NCBI GenBank assembly: GCA_963691655.1
Contig: OY829329.1
Coordinates: forward strand, 13,530,708-13,594,707
Source: Toxonevra muliebris
Taxonomy: Eukaryota; Arthropoda; Insecta; Diptera; Pallopteridae
Length of the DNA stretch: 64,000 bases
Direction of reading: 5' to 3'
In this document: one piece after another, positions 21,666-32,039 of the stretch
How the letters are laid out: each line of letters opens with the position of its first letter
How positions within the stretch are numbered: position 1 is the first letter of the stretch
The notes under the pieces: generated by a model
Databases searched by the model: none
Told to the model about the DNA's origin: nothing
The model's input: only the letters and a program-made list of their open reading frames with translations
Made by a program: the position numbers and the translations under genes

Positions 21666-21981
21666 CTTTGAATATATTTGACAAAGTTGGCTGATTTGAT
21701 TGGTAAACTAGTTCTGGAGACTCTGAGGAAGTTAGGTTTGACAATGTAAATTTTGGCATTTATAGATAATTCTAAATTTGAACTTTTTCTTTAGACAACA
21801 TTGGGTCAGTTTGGAACTATGGACTCTTGGAACATAAGCCTCATAAGCCTAAGAATTACTCTATTACCACAACTAATGGCTTATAAAAACACAGGATGCA
21901 AAGTTTAAGATGATTGAAAATAAGCAGTGGTTTCCTATTTATCACGTCAGGGTTGCGCTTTTTAACCAAAATGTGTGGAAT

Positions 21982-22640
21982 CAGTGGCGGATACAGGAAA
22001 CATTTTTGGAGGGGGAGGGGGGAAATAAAAAATATAAATTCTCCATATGAACCAAAACGCAGGCTGGAGCGTTTTTTTCACGTTTGTGTATCGTTTTTTT
22101 TTTTTTTTTGAGTTTATTCATAAACTTTATTTCGATGATTAACAATTTCAAAGGTATGGCCAAACTCACTGGTACGTTACGCATTTTGGGGAAACCCAGT
22201 TTTTGTAGCAAAGCATTTCACAATTTCTATGATCTATTTCTAAGGTAAAGGATCGTGGAAAATATAACAATAGGAAGCATTTATTCAGTTTTCGGTTTTA
22301 GATTGGTTTATAATGGGTCAAGAATTAGTAGAATTTTAAGAATAATTTAAGGTCGCTGATTCTTACCCTGTATTAAAATTTTCTCCTTCCCATTTGGGAT
22401 TTTCTTTATATCGACCCGAAACCTATAATTTTTTTTTTTTTTTTTTGTGGATTCAATTCTCTACCTGAGAATAGAACCCGTTTAACTGGTACTTAAGTCA
22501 CTTATTTAAAAACTAAATCACCGAAATTATCCATTTTATTAGAACGGACATTTTTTAAGAATTTAACCCCATCTGGAAATCGAACCTGAGGCAGATGGAC
22601 GGAACTCCAGTCAAGCACTCATCCACTAAGTAATCATTGT
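21982..22640 (-). mobile_element. Composite insertion in a LINE: hAT-like end, unknown insert, tRNA-like segment
   Basis: At 21982 a CAGTGGCGGATACAGG terminus starts a GGGGGAGGGGGG-rich module that ends near 22095. 22560-22640 is a tRNA-like segment (B box GGTTCGATTTCC on the minus strand). The same two modules occur fused in opposite orientation at 31185-31375. The extra 22095-22555 block is unique to this copy and contains long poly-T tracts and another possible antisense B box (GGGTTCTATTCTC). LINE-like text (CACACATTTTGGTTAAAAAG) appears to resume just left of 21982. Confidence 0.55.
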
Positions 22641-23170
22641 TGAACGTCATCGAGCTGTTTCTGAACTAGATTAGCAGCTTCTGTGGGAGATTAATTTGAC
22701 GCTAAAATGGCAGTATCGTCTAGATAAGTAGCTATAGTAACACCATCAGTTTCAGGCAAGTCGCAGGTAAAAATCGAATAAAGAGCAAGACCCAGAACAC
22801 TGCCCTGTTGTCCTCCGGCTTTCACTTGACATTTGGCTGATGTTTCATCATTTACTTTGACATAGAATGATAGGACTTTAAGACCAAATAAAATTAAGCT
22901 GGAAGTATATTTTTTAATTTGTATAACAGCCCTTGATGCCAAACTTTTTCGAACCCTTCTTGAATGTCCAAAAATATGGCAGAGCAATATTTTTTGCGTT
23001 CCAGAAAGTCAGTGACAATATTCACTATGCTCAAGAGTACCGTGCTTATGACGATTGGTGATTCGGAACTATATTCTTATTTTCTTGTATTATTAGCAAT
23101 CTACTACTTCGAATATTTTCGAAGTAGTAGATTGCTAATTGTATCCGCCCTGCAAAAAGTCTAAGGCCAA
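22641..23170 (-). pseudogene. Jockey-type LINE reverse transcriptase core
   Basis: Minus-strand text reads, in order: TDFLERKKYC, AIFLDIQEGFEKVWHQGLLY (first palm Asp), VKVNDETSAKCQVKAGGQQ then GSVLGLALYSIF, DGVTIATYLDDTAILASN (the YADD box as YLDD), and EAANLVQKQLDDVQQWL. The part 22691-22987 is open and most of the rest reads with one shift. A near-identical copy lies on the plus strand at 30690-31184. It is interrupted after QQWL by the composite insertion described beside it. No RNase H follows here. Confidence 0.85.
23092..23139. repeat. 22-bp-arm perfect hairpin
   Basis: The arms 23092-23113 and 23118-23139 are exact reverse complements separated by TATT. The paired copy near 30715-30740 has only one arm (TTCGAAGTAGTAGATTGCTA), so the palindrome arose here by an inverted duplication at a junction between two LINE fragments. 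Confidence 0.9.
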
Positions 23171-23440
23171 CTCCCTTACAAGTGAAGAATATGTTGAGTT
23201 CCCTGCGTTTGGCTTTGTTTCCTTCACCATTCCTCCACCCTGTTGAGTGCCCCTCTCATGATATCGGATATGATGTCAATGAACTTACCACAGAAAAAAA
23301 CCACAATATCGTAGGTATACCCAATAATGTTTATGTTTGACCTGTCCAGCCTTACTAGAAGTGTATCCACAGTGACGCTCCATAAGGTTGGTAATAACAC
23401 ACCTCCCTATGGACAGCCTAAGGGAGTTATTAGTTTTTGA
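23171..23440 (-). pseudogene. Second LINE reverse transcriptase fragment (LOA/I-like)
   Basis: Minus-strand text PLGCP-stop-GGVLLPTLWS near 23410-23350, then DRSNINIIGYTYDIVVFF near 23340-23290 and FIDIISDIMRGALNRVEEW near 23290-23230. This matches GCPQGGVLSPLLW...GYADDIV......L...AL..V..WC of non-LTR reverse transcriptases; the YADD box reads YTYD. It abuts the Jockey-type fragment at the 23092-23139 hairpin and belongs to a different family. Confidence 0.7.
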
Positions 23441-25029
23441 ACAATTTTTTTGTTCAGCTTTTCGCATCGAAATTAGAATAGTTTTTTTTTTTTGCAAACT
23501 GTCATGCTTCTTTCACTATTGGCAGTTTACAATAGAATTTTATGTAGCTAAACTACTTGTTAAGTATACATAACAGCTGTAATTGCACGTTTTATCTCTG
23601 TGGTTTTGTTGTTGTTTTTTCATAAACTATCGCTGCTAGTTATACATAACTAGAAGTAAGTGGCGAATAAAACGCAGCTAATATTTCAGTATCTACGATA
23701 TATTCTTTTATGCGGAAGTAAACAATTTAAAAACAAAATATCAGTTTTCTTGAACTATAAATAAAAATGTCAAAATGTTAAACTTTAAGTAAAATTAGTC
23801 ATCAAATTTTTGACACATTTTCTCCATATTGCCAGAACAGAAAAGTTTTAAGTTACATAAATGCAATTTTCTAAGCAAACAACAAGCAATACAAAAGTGA
23901 TTGATAAGTGCTGCTACTGTTGTTACTTGCTGTTCATATTGCAGTCAGCGGCAGCAGCGGCAACAGCAACGTAAAACAAAATTGCTCTTTAAATATTGTA
24001 GTTAAATATTCGATATAGAATTTTGACAGTGGTGGCGCGGTGGCGTGATGTCGTTCACTGTTGGTCACTCAAGCATAAAACGCTTTCGTATCGATATTTA
24101 CAGAGTTAATGGTTCGTTGGTTTGGGGGGCCAAAGCTCTACATTATACAACACACATTTATCTATTTGTCTATCTGTCTCTCTGTTTGTCTGTCGAAATT
24201 TATGCGGCAGCAAAGTAAACAAACAAGCAGAGAAAATGTCAAAAATTTATTTGAATATAAATGCAGTTAAGACTTTTTTTTTTTCTTTTTCTGAATGTAT
24301 TTGCAACTTGCTCCAAAAATACAATACATGAAATGTCTCTTTGCTGAAACAATAGAAAGCAAGTGTAAAGTATTTTCTTTTGTATTATGAAGCTAATGTT
24401 TTTTTTTTTTTGTAGACTTCTTGTCATGAATTGCCTAGGCAATTATACCTGTATATATGCAAAACTTAAGACAAAATGACTTAAGTACATAATTTGCTTA
24501 AATGTTTGATTTTGATTTTTTTTTTTGTGCAAAATTTTCATTTACAAAAATACATACTCACATAAATCATAAAAGAAATGCTACATTTATGCATTTTTTT
24601 TTCGGATTTTTACACCATTTGCTTAACAAATGTAGATCCTTCGTATTCTTCACAGTTTTCCAAATGCAAGCAAATGAAATTAAAAAAAAGGAAAGAAGAG
24701 AAAACAAAACATTTAAAAAAAAAAAAAAAACATTAACAAAAAACTGCACTCAAAAGCTTTTACGACTTCCACTTCCGTAGTCAAAGTAATGCCCGTAAAT
24801 TCATATTCTCACATACATATGTATGCGTGTATGTTTGTATGCGTGCTATTTACAGTAAGCGCTGGTTAATTGCATCTACAGAAATTCACAGTTTTTGGTT
24901 CAATTACCCGGAATAATGCAATCAACCCAAGCACTTCAACCCATTTAAGCGCGGCCGGAAGTAAATTTGAAAAAAATCTTCTGAAATGTTGTGGTACGAG
25001 CATTTTAGCAACTGCTCATTATTTTTATA
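23441..25029. other. Noncoding interval
   Basis: AT-rich with many homopolymer tracts (24275-24285, 24401-24411, 24717-24730). A GCGGCAGCAGCGGCAACAGC patch at 23948-23967 and CTCTCTGTTTGTCTGT-type text near 24178-24193 look like ordinary fly noncoding sequence. No exon or repeat relationship was found. Confidence 0.45.
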
Positions 25030-26300
25030 CCACATAGAGTTAGAGTTGAAGGTGGGCTGGACTTAACCAAAGCACTTAATCACAAAGACCATTGTACTAT
25101 ACCGCGAGATAGAGCTAGTAGAAGAAAGTAGAAAGACAGAAAAAAATGTGTGAGTCCCCTCACAGTCGCTCATGGGAATAAGAAATGTCTAAATTTTCTC
25201 AACCTCGAACTTCTTTGTTTCACTGTAGAACTCTAGAAGCTCAGAAAGAGGGAAAATATGGATATTATTCTTACTCAAGACATCACTACCCAAAAGCCTT
25301 TATATGATTCTCGCGAACACCGGACAACTACAAAAATAATTCTCCGTAATTTGGACGTTCTCAAGACAAGATTGGCAGATTGGATCGGTGATGACGCCCA
25401 TGTTAGTCATGTGAAGACACCCAGCAGTAATCACAGGACCTTTCTTATCAGTTTCAGAAGAAAATCCGCTGATTTCTTGTCGGGTTGTCTCATGAAGCAC
25501 TATGCGGTTCTGCAGAAGTCAAGCTCGGACCATCTCTTTTTATGGATAGAACCCACGAAATCGATGATCTCGCAAACGCCGGACAGCTATAAAGATAATG
25601 CTCCGTAGTATCGTCGTCCTCAAGATACGATTGGCTGGTTGAATCAGTGATGATGCCCATGTTACTCATATGCTGACCACATTTGTTGTGCTCGGTGATG
25701 ACAACCATCAGTAATCTCAGGTCCTTTCTTCTCAGTTTCAGAAGAAAATCCACTGATTTCCTGTTAGGTTGTCTCACGAAACACTTTTCGGTTCTGAAGT
25801 AGTCAAGCTGTGACAAACTTTCTCTGTGGAAAGAACTCACGAAATCATTGATCCAACGCATAACCCAGAACTTACGTCAAAAAAAAGGTTCCGGACCGCA
25901 TGGTGTAAGTGTAGAACCTTCATTAGCTAGTTTATCACCTAGTTCATACCGTGTAATACTACAGTGTTCTGGAACCTACGTAAGACATAATTTTTTGATT
26001 TAGCAACACTATTCAGTTTTGTCTTATACTTGCTCACAAATTTTGAACAGCTGGCTAGGTTACCAAGAGCCTTCAGTGCAGCTTGGCTATCACTGTCGAT
26101 GTCTATGCACTTCTCACGCCAGCTCCTCTCAATTATCCAGCCCGCCACGTCCAAGTTAACGAAAACCTGGCCATCTGTCTAGTGGAAAAAGAGACGATGA
26201 GACCAATCGTTCAAGTATCAACCGTTTGAGGTTTTGGATTCGTCGGTATAGAAGACATGACGGAGAGGTTTTCGCCTTGGTTCTTCATCCTAAAGCTAAG
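25030..26300 (-). pseudogene. Decayed I/LOA-type LINE 3' half with duplicated finger
   Basis: On the minus strand: FYTDESK near 26260 (FYTDGSK with Gly to Glu), WRAGWIIERSWREKCIDIDS-like text with DSDSQAALKAL near 26060, and LANEGSTLTPCGPEPF near 25925. Two finger modules follow, one near 25640 (SYLEDDDTTEHYLYSCPAFA) and one near 25360-25310 (CQSCLENVQITENYFCSC). The finger region is therefore present twice, about 300 bp apart, from internal duplication or overlapping copies. The 3' part 25030-25290 matches 5340-5560 in inverse orientation (shared 3' UTR). All frames are broken. Confidence 0.7.
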
Positions 26301-26559
26301 AATTCGCAGAAAAACTAGGTATAGTTTCCTTTTTCTCCTGGTACTTACAGCTACGATAGTAAGTTTTTCTATTTGAGAGTCTCATTTTGGCCGTTTACTC
26401 ACCAATAGGTCAGAAGAGAGTAGTACCTGCACTCTGTTGAGATCTTTCGGTATTTTTTTTTTTTTTTTTGTAATAAACTGAAATGATCTCCTCTAATTGT
26501 AGTTTTGATAGTCTAACAGATCGTTAACCTGCTCCATCTTTGTACTATTGGCCCTCACA

Positions 26560-27690
26560 AAATTGTTTTTTTTTTTCACTCTTAACTTTGGGATTCCTAC
26601 AGGAAGAGCCCTACTGAGCCAGGCCGTCTACTTTTTCGCTGCCTTCTATGACCTCGAAGCCATATTAGAGCAACGTTGTGCTCCTGGGCTAAGATTTTAA
26701 ATGCCAGGATTTCCGCCTAGAATATACTAGCAGAATAAGAGAGGCGAACCGATCGATTAATGCCTAGTCTTGGCGAGAAAATTGTTGCTTAAACACCACA
26801 GTCTATCCCTGATTCGTTCATTGAAACTGTGGTCTGAATGGAGCCGTAGCTCTATTTTTTCCAGTGAGACAAAAGCACCGTGAAGCAGTGTTGATATTTG
26901 GATTTTTTTTTTTTTAAGTACCTCAATTATGTGAAAATTGTGGTTTTTTGATTGTATCTAAAAGAGATGTGATATATTGTAACGAAACTTTCTTTGTTAG
27001 ACTGGAGTAGAACTCAGTGGGCTCCAGTTTTCCATTCGTTACAACATTTGTTGATTGCAGGGAACTCTCACTTCTTATCATTACACCTAAAATATCAACC
27101 CTGCCGTGAAGTTATTATTAAAAGTCACGACTGGAATGATATAGTCTGTTTTTGTAGGCGTTTTGTCGCCCATGTGACATGAGTAAGGTAACATGACCGA
27201 AGATTTTTTTTTAGTGCCTTAACTTTTCTCAACCTCAACGTATTCATGGTTGCCATTTGCTCAATAACGAGATCTAGTAGGAGCAGTTTCATAAGAACAT
27301 TGAGATCTGCCGTGGAACATGACTATCACACCATAATTCCGTACGTCAAGATGTCAATTTTGGTTATAGCCTTAATCATTCGTTTGCTCGTTTCTCCACT
27401 CGATATTTCGGGTTCATGCTCTAATTCAGCTTGAAGTCCATGGTAACTTCCAAACACCTGGTACTGGTTGAAAAAGCCAAGGTTTCACCATTGAGTTTCT
27501 GACTGTTAAAGCTGGGTAGTTTGGTTTTGTTGGTGAAAAGTATCCATTTTGTTTTACTTAAATTTGAGCCAATTCTACAACCTTGTTGCTCAGAGACAGA
27601 ATTCTGATCACGTTTTGGGCACAGCACTGATGCAATCAAAGTCACGTCATCGCTAAATGCCACAACTTCAAAGCCTTTCCTCTTCAGCAT
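26560..27690 (-). pseudogene. LOA/I-like LINE reverse transcriptase to RNase H remnant
   Basis: An open 89-codon frame at 27421-27690 carries VVAFSDDVTLIASVL (FSDD in place of YADD), LSKTKWILFTNKTKLPSFNS and LNGETLAFSTSTRCLEVTMD, the post-catalytic region of LOA-like enzymes. Downstream on the minus strand are KIDILTYGIMVW near 27330, a decayed thumb region, and IF-stop-AEILAFKILAQEHNVALI then WLRGHR near 26700-26630, which resemble RNase H blocks (VFQAE.LAI, L.WVPGH). Stops and deletions are extensive. Confidence 0.6.
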
Positions 27691-28437
27691 TGCCTATCTA
27701 ACCTAATCAGAATCAGGTGGAAAAACCTTTCCTTGCGGAGCTTCTATATTTTTGAAATTCCTTTCCATAAAACTTGAGTGAGATCCATTCCAGTCGACTT
27801 ATCCTCAAACGAGGATAAACTAATGGGGATTCATTTACCAAGGGATTACTGTCATCATTCGCACTTTAATAACGTATTCTCATATGTTTTTTCTCTTCTT
27901 TAGAATGACTTTTGGTTGAATTAAAACAACACGACTTGAATGAATGAACAAATTAATGTAAAAACCGCAAATAAGTAATGGTTTAATATTTTTAATATGA
28001 TTAAATGTAAGTGAAAAATATTACAAATTATGATATTTGCAAAAAGGTATAAAGTGTTATGATTTTAAGCAGTACTTTTCAGAACGTATATATTACAAAA
28101 TGTGTAAGCTTAAAGTATTAAAGCAAAGATTTGGGACAGAAAAGCACAAAGCATATTAAAAATAACGATGATTTTGAAAAATCATACGTTGACGGACGAG
28201 TTGTCATTTCCAAAAGACTGCCCGCGGGCAAGTACTGAGCGCAAAGTCACTCATATTTAATACGTGTAAACTGAGAGATCTTGTTAGCTGGCGCTGAGAA
28301 TTCAAGCAAGCGAGACTTGCATTAGATGGTGCGCTGAAAAACCAAAAGTGGTAGGCAAACAAGCGCCGATGTGCTTCGTATGAAGTCGGTTGAGGTTCGT
28401 GAAAGCAATCCAAAATCTTCGTCCGAATACTAGTGAC
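27691..28437. other. Noncoding interval
   Basis: 27840-28200 is AT-rich without features. 28200-28437 is more GC-rich and open on the minus strand for about 100 codons with no recognised motif; it could be retroelement leader or LTR sequence. It ends at the target duplication of the next element. Confidence 0.35.
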
Positions 28438-28681
28438 CAGTGTGGCCAACTCAGCGCTTTTCCCGCTGATTTTAGTGCTTTTTGAAAGTTTTCGAAAAAT
28501 CGAAGAAATTTTCATTGACTAGAAGTATCAGATGTGTGCTTATATAAGTGAAAAAGTTTGAATGTATTGAGTTTTCTCCAACTTTTAAATATAAGGAAAA
28601 AAATTTAATGCTTTTTTAAAGAAAATACGCGTTTTATTCTTCATTTTAGCGGATTTTGAAAAACAAAAGTTGGCCACACTG
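28438..28681. mobile_element. 244-bp hAT-type MITE with perfect TIR and 8-bp target duplication
   Basis: The termini are exact inverted repeats CAGTGTGGCCAACT, with further similarity inward (CGCTGATTTTAG against CGCTAAAATG). CTAGTGAC flanks both sides (28430-28437 and 28682-28689). There is no coding capacity, so it would need transposase from another element. Confidence 0.95.
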
Positions 28682-28754
28682 CTAGTGACATACAATCTCA
28701 TTAAAAAGTAATTATAATTACTCATAGCGTTATTAAAAATACTTAATTATACTT

Positions 28755-29542
28755 GTATTGTATTGTATTATAGAGGTTTCTGTCGTTGTACCGCGACCTA
28801 TAAGATCTATTGTACATCCCTCTTTTCTTTCTAGTCTAATCTGCCTAGAGTACCTCATCCAGTCCAGTCTCCCTCAAGAATTTGAGTATTGCGCCCGGAT
28901 CTATGGATGCCAGTTCGGTACTGGGCACTTGGTGCATGCCCAGACATTTCCTTCTTTTGTGGATCAGTGCTCCACATTGAGCTAAAATATGTTCTGATGA
29001 TTCGTCTTCCTCATTACAAAACCTACAAATTGAGCTTTGCTCAACCCCTATCTTACAAAGGTGTTCTCTGAGCCCGCAATGCCCAGTCAGAATACCAGCT
29101 AATATGCGCAAACTGTTTTTGTTGAGACCAATGCAGAATGCGTATCTACTCTTATTATAATTACCTAAAAGCGCTTTGGATTGCCTCAGTCCCGTAAGAT
29201 TGGTAAAGAGTTCTTGCCTCTTGTTCCTCTCTTCTTGCCTGAGTAATTCCCTGATTACGCTATCTCCTATTCCACAGAAGGGTTCAGGTCCCACGAAAGT
29301 GGTTGCTGCCCCCTTTCTTGCAAGCTCGTCTGCCTGCTCATTACCCTCAATTCCTGCGTGGCCAGGGACCCAACATAGAGCGACTTTGTTGTCATTGCCC
29401 AGTTGATTGAGCTTGCTCAAACAGTCCCACACCAACTTAGAGGTGATCTCAAAGGAGCATAATGCTCGAATGGCTGCTTGGCTGTCCGACATGATAGCGA
29501 TATCTTGCCGTTTGTACTGTCTATCCAGGTTGAGTTGCACAC
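28755..29542 (-). mobile_element. 5'-truncated LINE insertion with 9-bp target duplication
   Basis: The insertion runs from 29542 (5' truncation point) to 28755 (3' end), with a tail of repeated ATACA units. ATTATACTT stands on both sides (28746-28754 and 29543-29551). The coding frame is open from the truncation edge to its stop, with no disabling change. This is the least decayed LINE in the window and probably a fairly recent insertion. Confidence 0.88.
28845..29540 (-). pseudogene. LINE ORF2 C-terminus: RNase H end and zinc finger, undamaged frame
   Basis: About 231 codons are open. The RNase H blocks IMSDSQAAIRAL (Asp 19) and CWVPGHAGIEGNEQADELAR (His 61, Asp 71) are intact. A C-X2-C-X8-H-X4-C finger follows at residues 172-189 (CRFCNEEDESSEHILAQC). 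The layout is that of I/LOA/Jockey-group ORF2. The first codon of the open stretch is GTG inside the truncated frame, not a real start; endonuclease, reverse transcriptase and the first RNase H block were never copied into this insertion. It cannot act on its own. Confidence 0.9.
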
Positions 29543-29559
29543 ATTATACTTAATACTTA

Positions 29560-30180
29560 ATAATATCTTACAGACAGGCGTGTACTAGTTCGATTACACG
29601 ATTACACAGACCTGCGAAATTAAACTTTTCATAAAATTATTGAAAAAAGCAAAGATTCCCAATGTATAATTGAGTTCTAAAATCGAGAGACAAAATCTTA
29701 TATACGTGTACTACGTCGTGTTTGTGCCGATAAGTGTACAGAATATCAACAGACAAAAAGCTTTAGAAAATAGAATGAAAAAAATTGCAAAAGCGTTAAC
29801 AAGAACGGTCACGTGAAAAATCGCGTTTTTGTTGCACTCTAACAAAGCCAGTAAGAAACGAAGTTATGCAGTTGTTATTCGGCTACAAACAATAAGCAGA
29901 GAGGCGACTTCTCGTAGTTTTATCTCATGTGCTTTAGTGAGAGAGCAGACACTGATGGCTCTGCTTGATTATATAAAGCTGAACTTTGCAGTTTTATTGC
30001 ATGTGCTTTAGTGAGAGAGTCGATATAGAAGTCTCGGCTTGATTGCATATAACTGAACTTTCCTTTCATGTGTTATATACCTGTACTAAGTCGTGTTTGT
30101 GCCGGTAAGTTTATAGAGTATCAACAGAGGAAAAGCAACAACCAAATTGAGAGAAGAGGACTGAAAAAACTGAGTGCTTG
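29560..30180 (+). repeat. Leader- or LTR-like segment with internal direct repeats
   Basis: TACTACGTCGTGTTTGTGCC-type text at 29699-29761 recurs at 30073-30136. Between them a 74-bp unit beginning CATGTGCTTTAGTGAGAGAG at 29926 repeats at 30000. The first 74-bp unit holds TATATAAAG (about 29970-29978), a good TATA box. The second long repeat contains GTGCCGGTAAGT, a strong 5' splice site. TATA plus a splice donor in directly repeated sequence suggests a retroelement promoter/leader, but no retroviral-type genes are near. Confidence 0.4.
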
Positions 30181-30689
30181 CAGACTCATAATTTTTTTTT
30201 TATAATGCTTTTTTTCAGGTTCTCGAGAGATTTTTGTTATTTTTTGCTACTAAAAATACTAGCTCAAGGCTCGAGTCAAAAAATGACAGAAGTGAGTAAG
30301 AGCCGAAAGAAAACTGCTACTAATTTCTGATAAAACTAGTAGAAAAAAAAATTGTAGAAAACTGTTTCCAGATTTTATAGACGGTCGAAAATGGTCAAAC
30401 CGATCATTCCACCAGGCGCGGATACCAGGGGAGAGTGAGGGGGGACAGGGGGAACTTTCCCCCCAAAAGATTTTCAAACACTTAAAAATTTATTAATATA
30501 AACAGGCAAAATCGTGAACATAATTAGTTATTGTTGTTTTTAGTTATTACGATTTACTTTCAATTATAAGAATAATGAATAATCTTGCTCATTAAACCAC
30601 TTTCCTTCTCTAGGGAAATATGCTGAAATAATAATGATACCTAAACCAAATAAACCTGTAAACTCATTGCCCTCATATAACCCTATAAG
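30181..30689. other. Noncoding, with a possible hAT-like end
   Basis: CAGGCGCGGATACCAGG at 30413 followed by GAGGGGGGACAGGGGG resembles the CAGTGGCGGATACAGG...GGGGGAGGGGGG terminus at 21982, so it may be a relic of the same element type. The rest is AT-rich and unrecognised. Confidence 0.35.
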
Positions 30690-30836
30690 TTTGCTGGCAA
30701 TATTCTCGAAAATATTCGAAGTAGTAGATTGCTAATAATACAAGAAAATAAGAATATAGTTCCGAATTAGCAATCGTCATAAGCACGATACTCCTGAGCA
30801 ATATCATCAATATTTTCACTGACTTTCTGGAACGCA

Positions 30837-30877
30837 AAAAATATTGCTCTGCAAAAATATTGCAGAGCAATATTTTT
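30837..30877. repeat. 18-bp-arm perfect hairpin inside the LINE remnant
   Basis: The arms 30837-30854 and 30860-30877 are exact reverse complements with a 5-base loop (AAATA). The sister copy (near 22970-23000) reads through this point without the second arm. So both sister copies carry a hairpin, but at different places. Confidence 0.88.
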
Positions 30878-31184
30878 GGACATTCAAGAAGAGTTCGAAA
30901 AAGTTTGACATCAAGAGATGTTATACAAATTAAAAAATTTACTTCCAGCTTCAAAGTAAATGATGAAACATCAGCCAAATGTCAAGTGAAAGCCAGAGTA
31001 CCACAGAGCAGTGTCGTGGCTCCTGCTTTTTATTCGATTTTTACCTGCGACTTGCCTGAAACTGATGGTGTTACTATAGCTACTTATCCAGACGATACTG
31101 CCATTTTAGCGTCAAATTAATCTCCCACAGAAGCTGCTAATCTAGTTCAGAAACAGCTCGACGACGTTCAACAATGGTTACTTC

Positions 31185-31375
31185 GTGGATGAGTGCTTTA
31201 CTGGAGTTCCTTCCATCTGCCTCAAGTTCGATTCCTAGATGAGGAAAAATTCTTAAAAAAAAAACCATACACGAATGAGAAAAAAAAACGTTCCAGCCCG
31301 CGTTTTGGCGTTCATATGGAGAATTTTTATTTTACCCTCCCCCTCGCCCAAAAATGTTTTCTATATCCACCACTG
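31185..31375 (+). mobile_element. Composite insertion: tRNA-like segment fused to hAT-like end
   Basis: 31185-31250 is tRNA-like (GTGGATGAGTGC, then B box GTTCGATTCC). 31262-31375 is the inverse of the module at 21982-22095 and ends TATATCCACCACTG. LINE coding text lies on both sides. The same insertion occurs at the same LINE position in the other copy, so it predates their separation. Confidence 0.6.
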
Positions 31376-32039
31376 CTATTTGGATCTGAAATCAACATGT
31401 CTAGGAAGGTCAAATATCTTGGGGTCCCCTTAGATAGCAAACTAACTTGGAGCGTTTATGTTGAGGGCAAGATTCAGAAGATTTAGCGGACAGATATAAC
31501 CTTCAGGTTGGCCATGGAGTATGTTCAAAAATTCAATAAGTGTGCTCGTGTAAACGAGCTAACACTGATGTGGATGAGAGGACATTCGGGCATAGAGCAA
31601 AATGAAACTGCTGACTGCTGATTCAACAGAGAAATTTTGTGGATCAGAGCCACGCATCGAGCTGGCTAACAGCGCTGATTGCGGGTCACGGTCCTTTTAG
31701 GTATCACCTCAAGAAGATGAAACTTGTTGAGGATGACACCTGTAGGTTGTGTCTGGAGGAGCTGGAAACATTGGCGCATTTACTGTGCCAATGCCCAGCG
31801 TTGGTGAGCAGAAGGTTGGCAATCTTGGGTCATTGATACGTTGATGAACCTGAGATTGGTCACTTGGCTTATAAGGATATGCTTTGCAGGATGCCAATAT
31901 TTGGAACATACTCGTTTACGAGTGCTTAGAGTAGACGCATCAGGCGGTAGGGGACGAAAAGTAATCGGTCTGGGTCTGATTCGGCTAATCATGGAACTAA
32001 TAATAAAAAAAAAATAAAAAAATTACTCGCTCCTAAAAA

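Larger units (their letters stand above)
30690..32020 (+). pseudogene. Jockey-type LINE remnant, sister of the copy at 22641-23170
   Basis: Reading order: FTDFLERKKYC near 30815, AIFLDIQEEFEKV near 30869, FKVNDETSAKCQVKARVPQS near 30950, GVTIATYPDDTAILASN near 31070 (YADD box as YPDD) and LVQKQLDDVQQWL to 31184. A composite insertion follows (31185-31375), then GSEINMSRKVKYLGVPLDSK then LTW (31382-31456), RNase H end LMWMRGHSGIEQNETADC near 31570, and the finger block CRLCLEELETLAHLLCQCPA near 31745. The 3' UTR ends in an A-rich tail at about 32005-32020. Large internal deletions and stops make it inactive. Confidence 0.85.
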
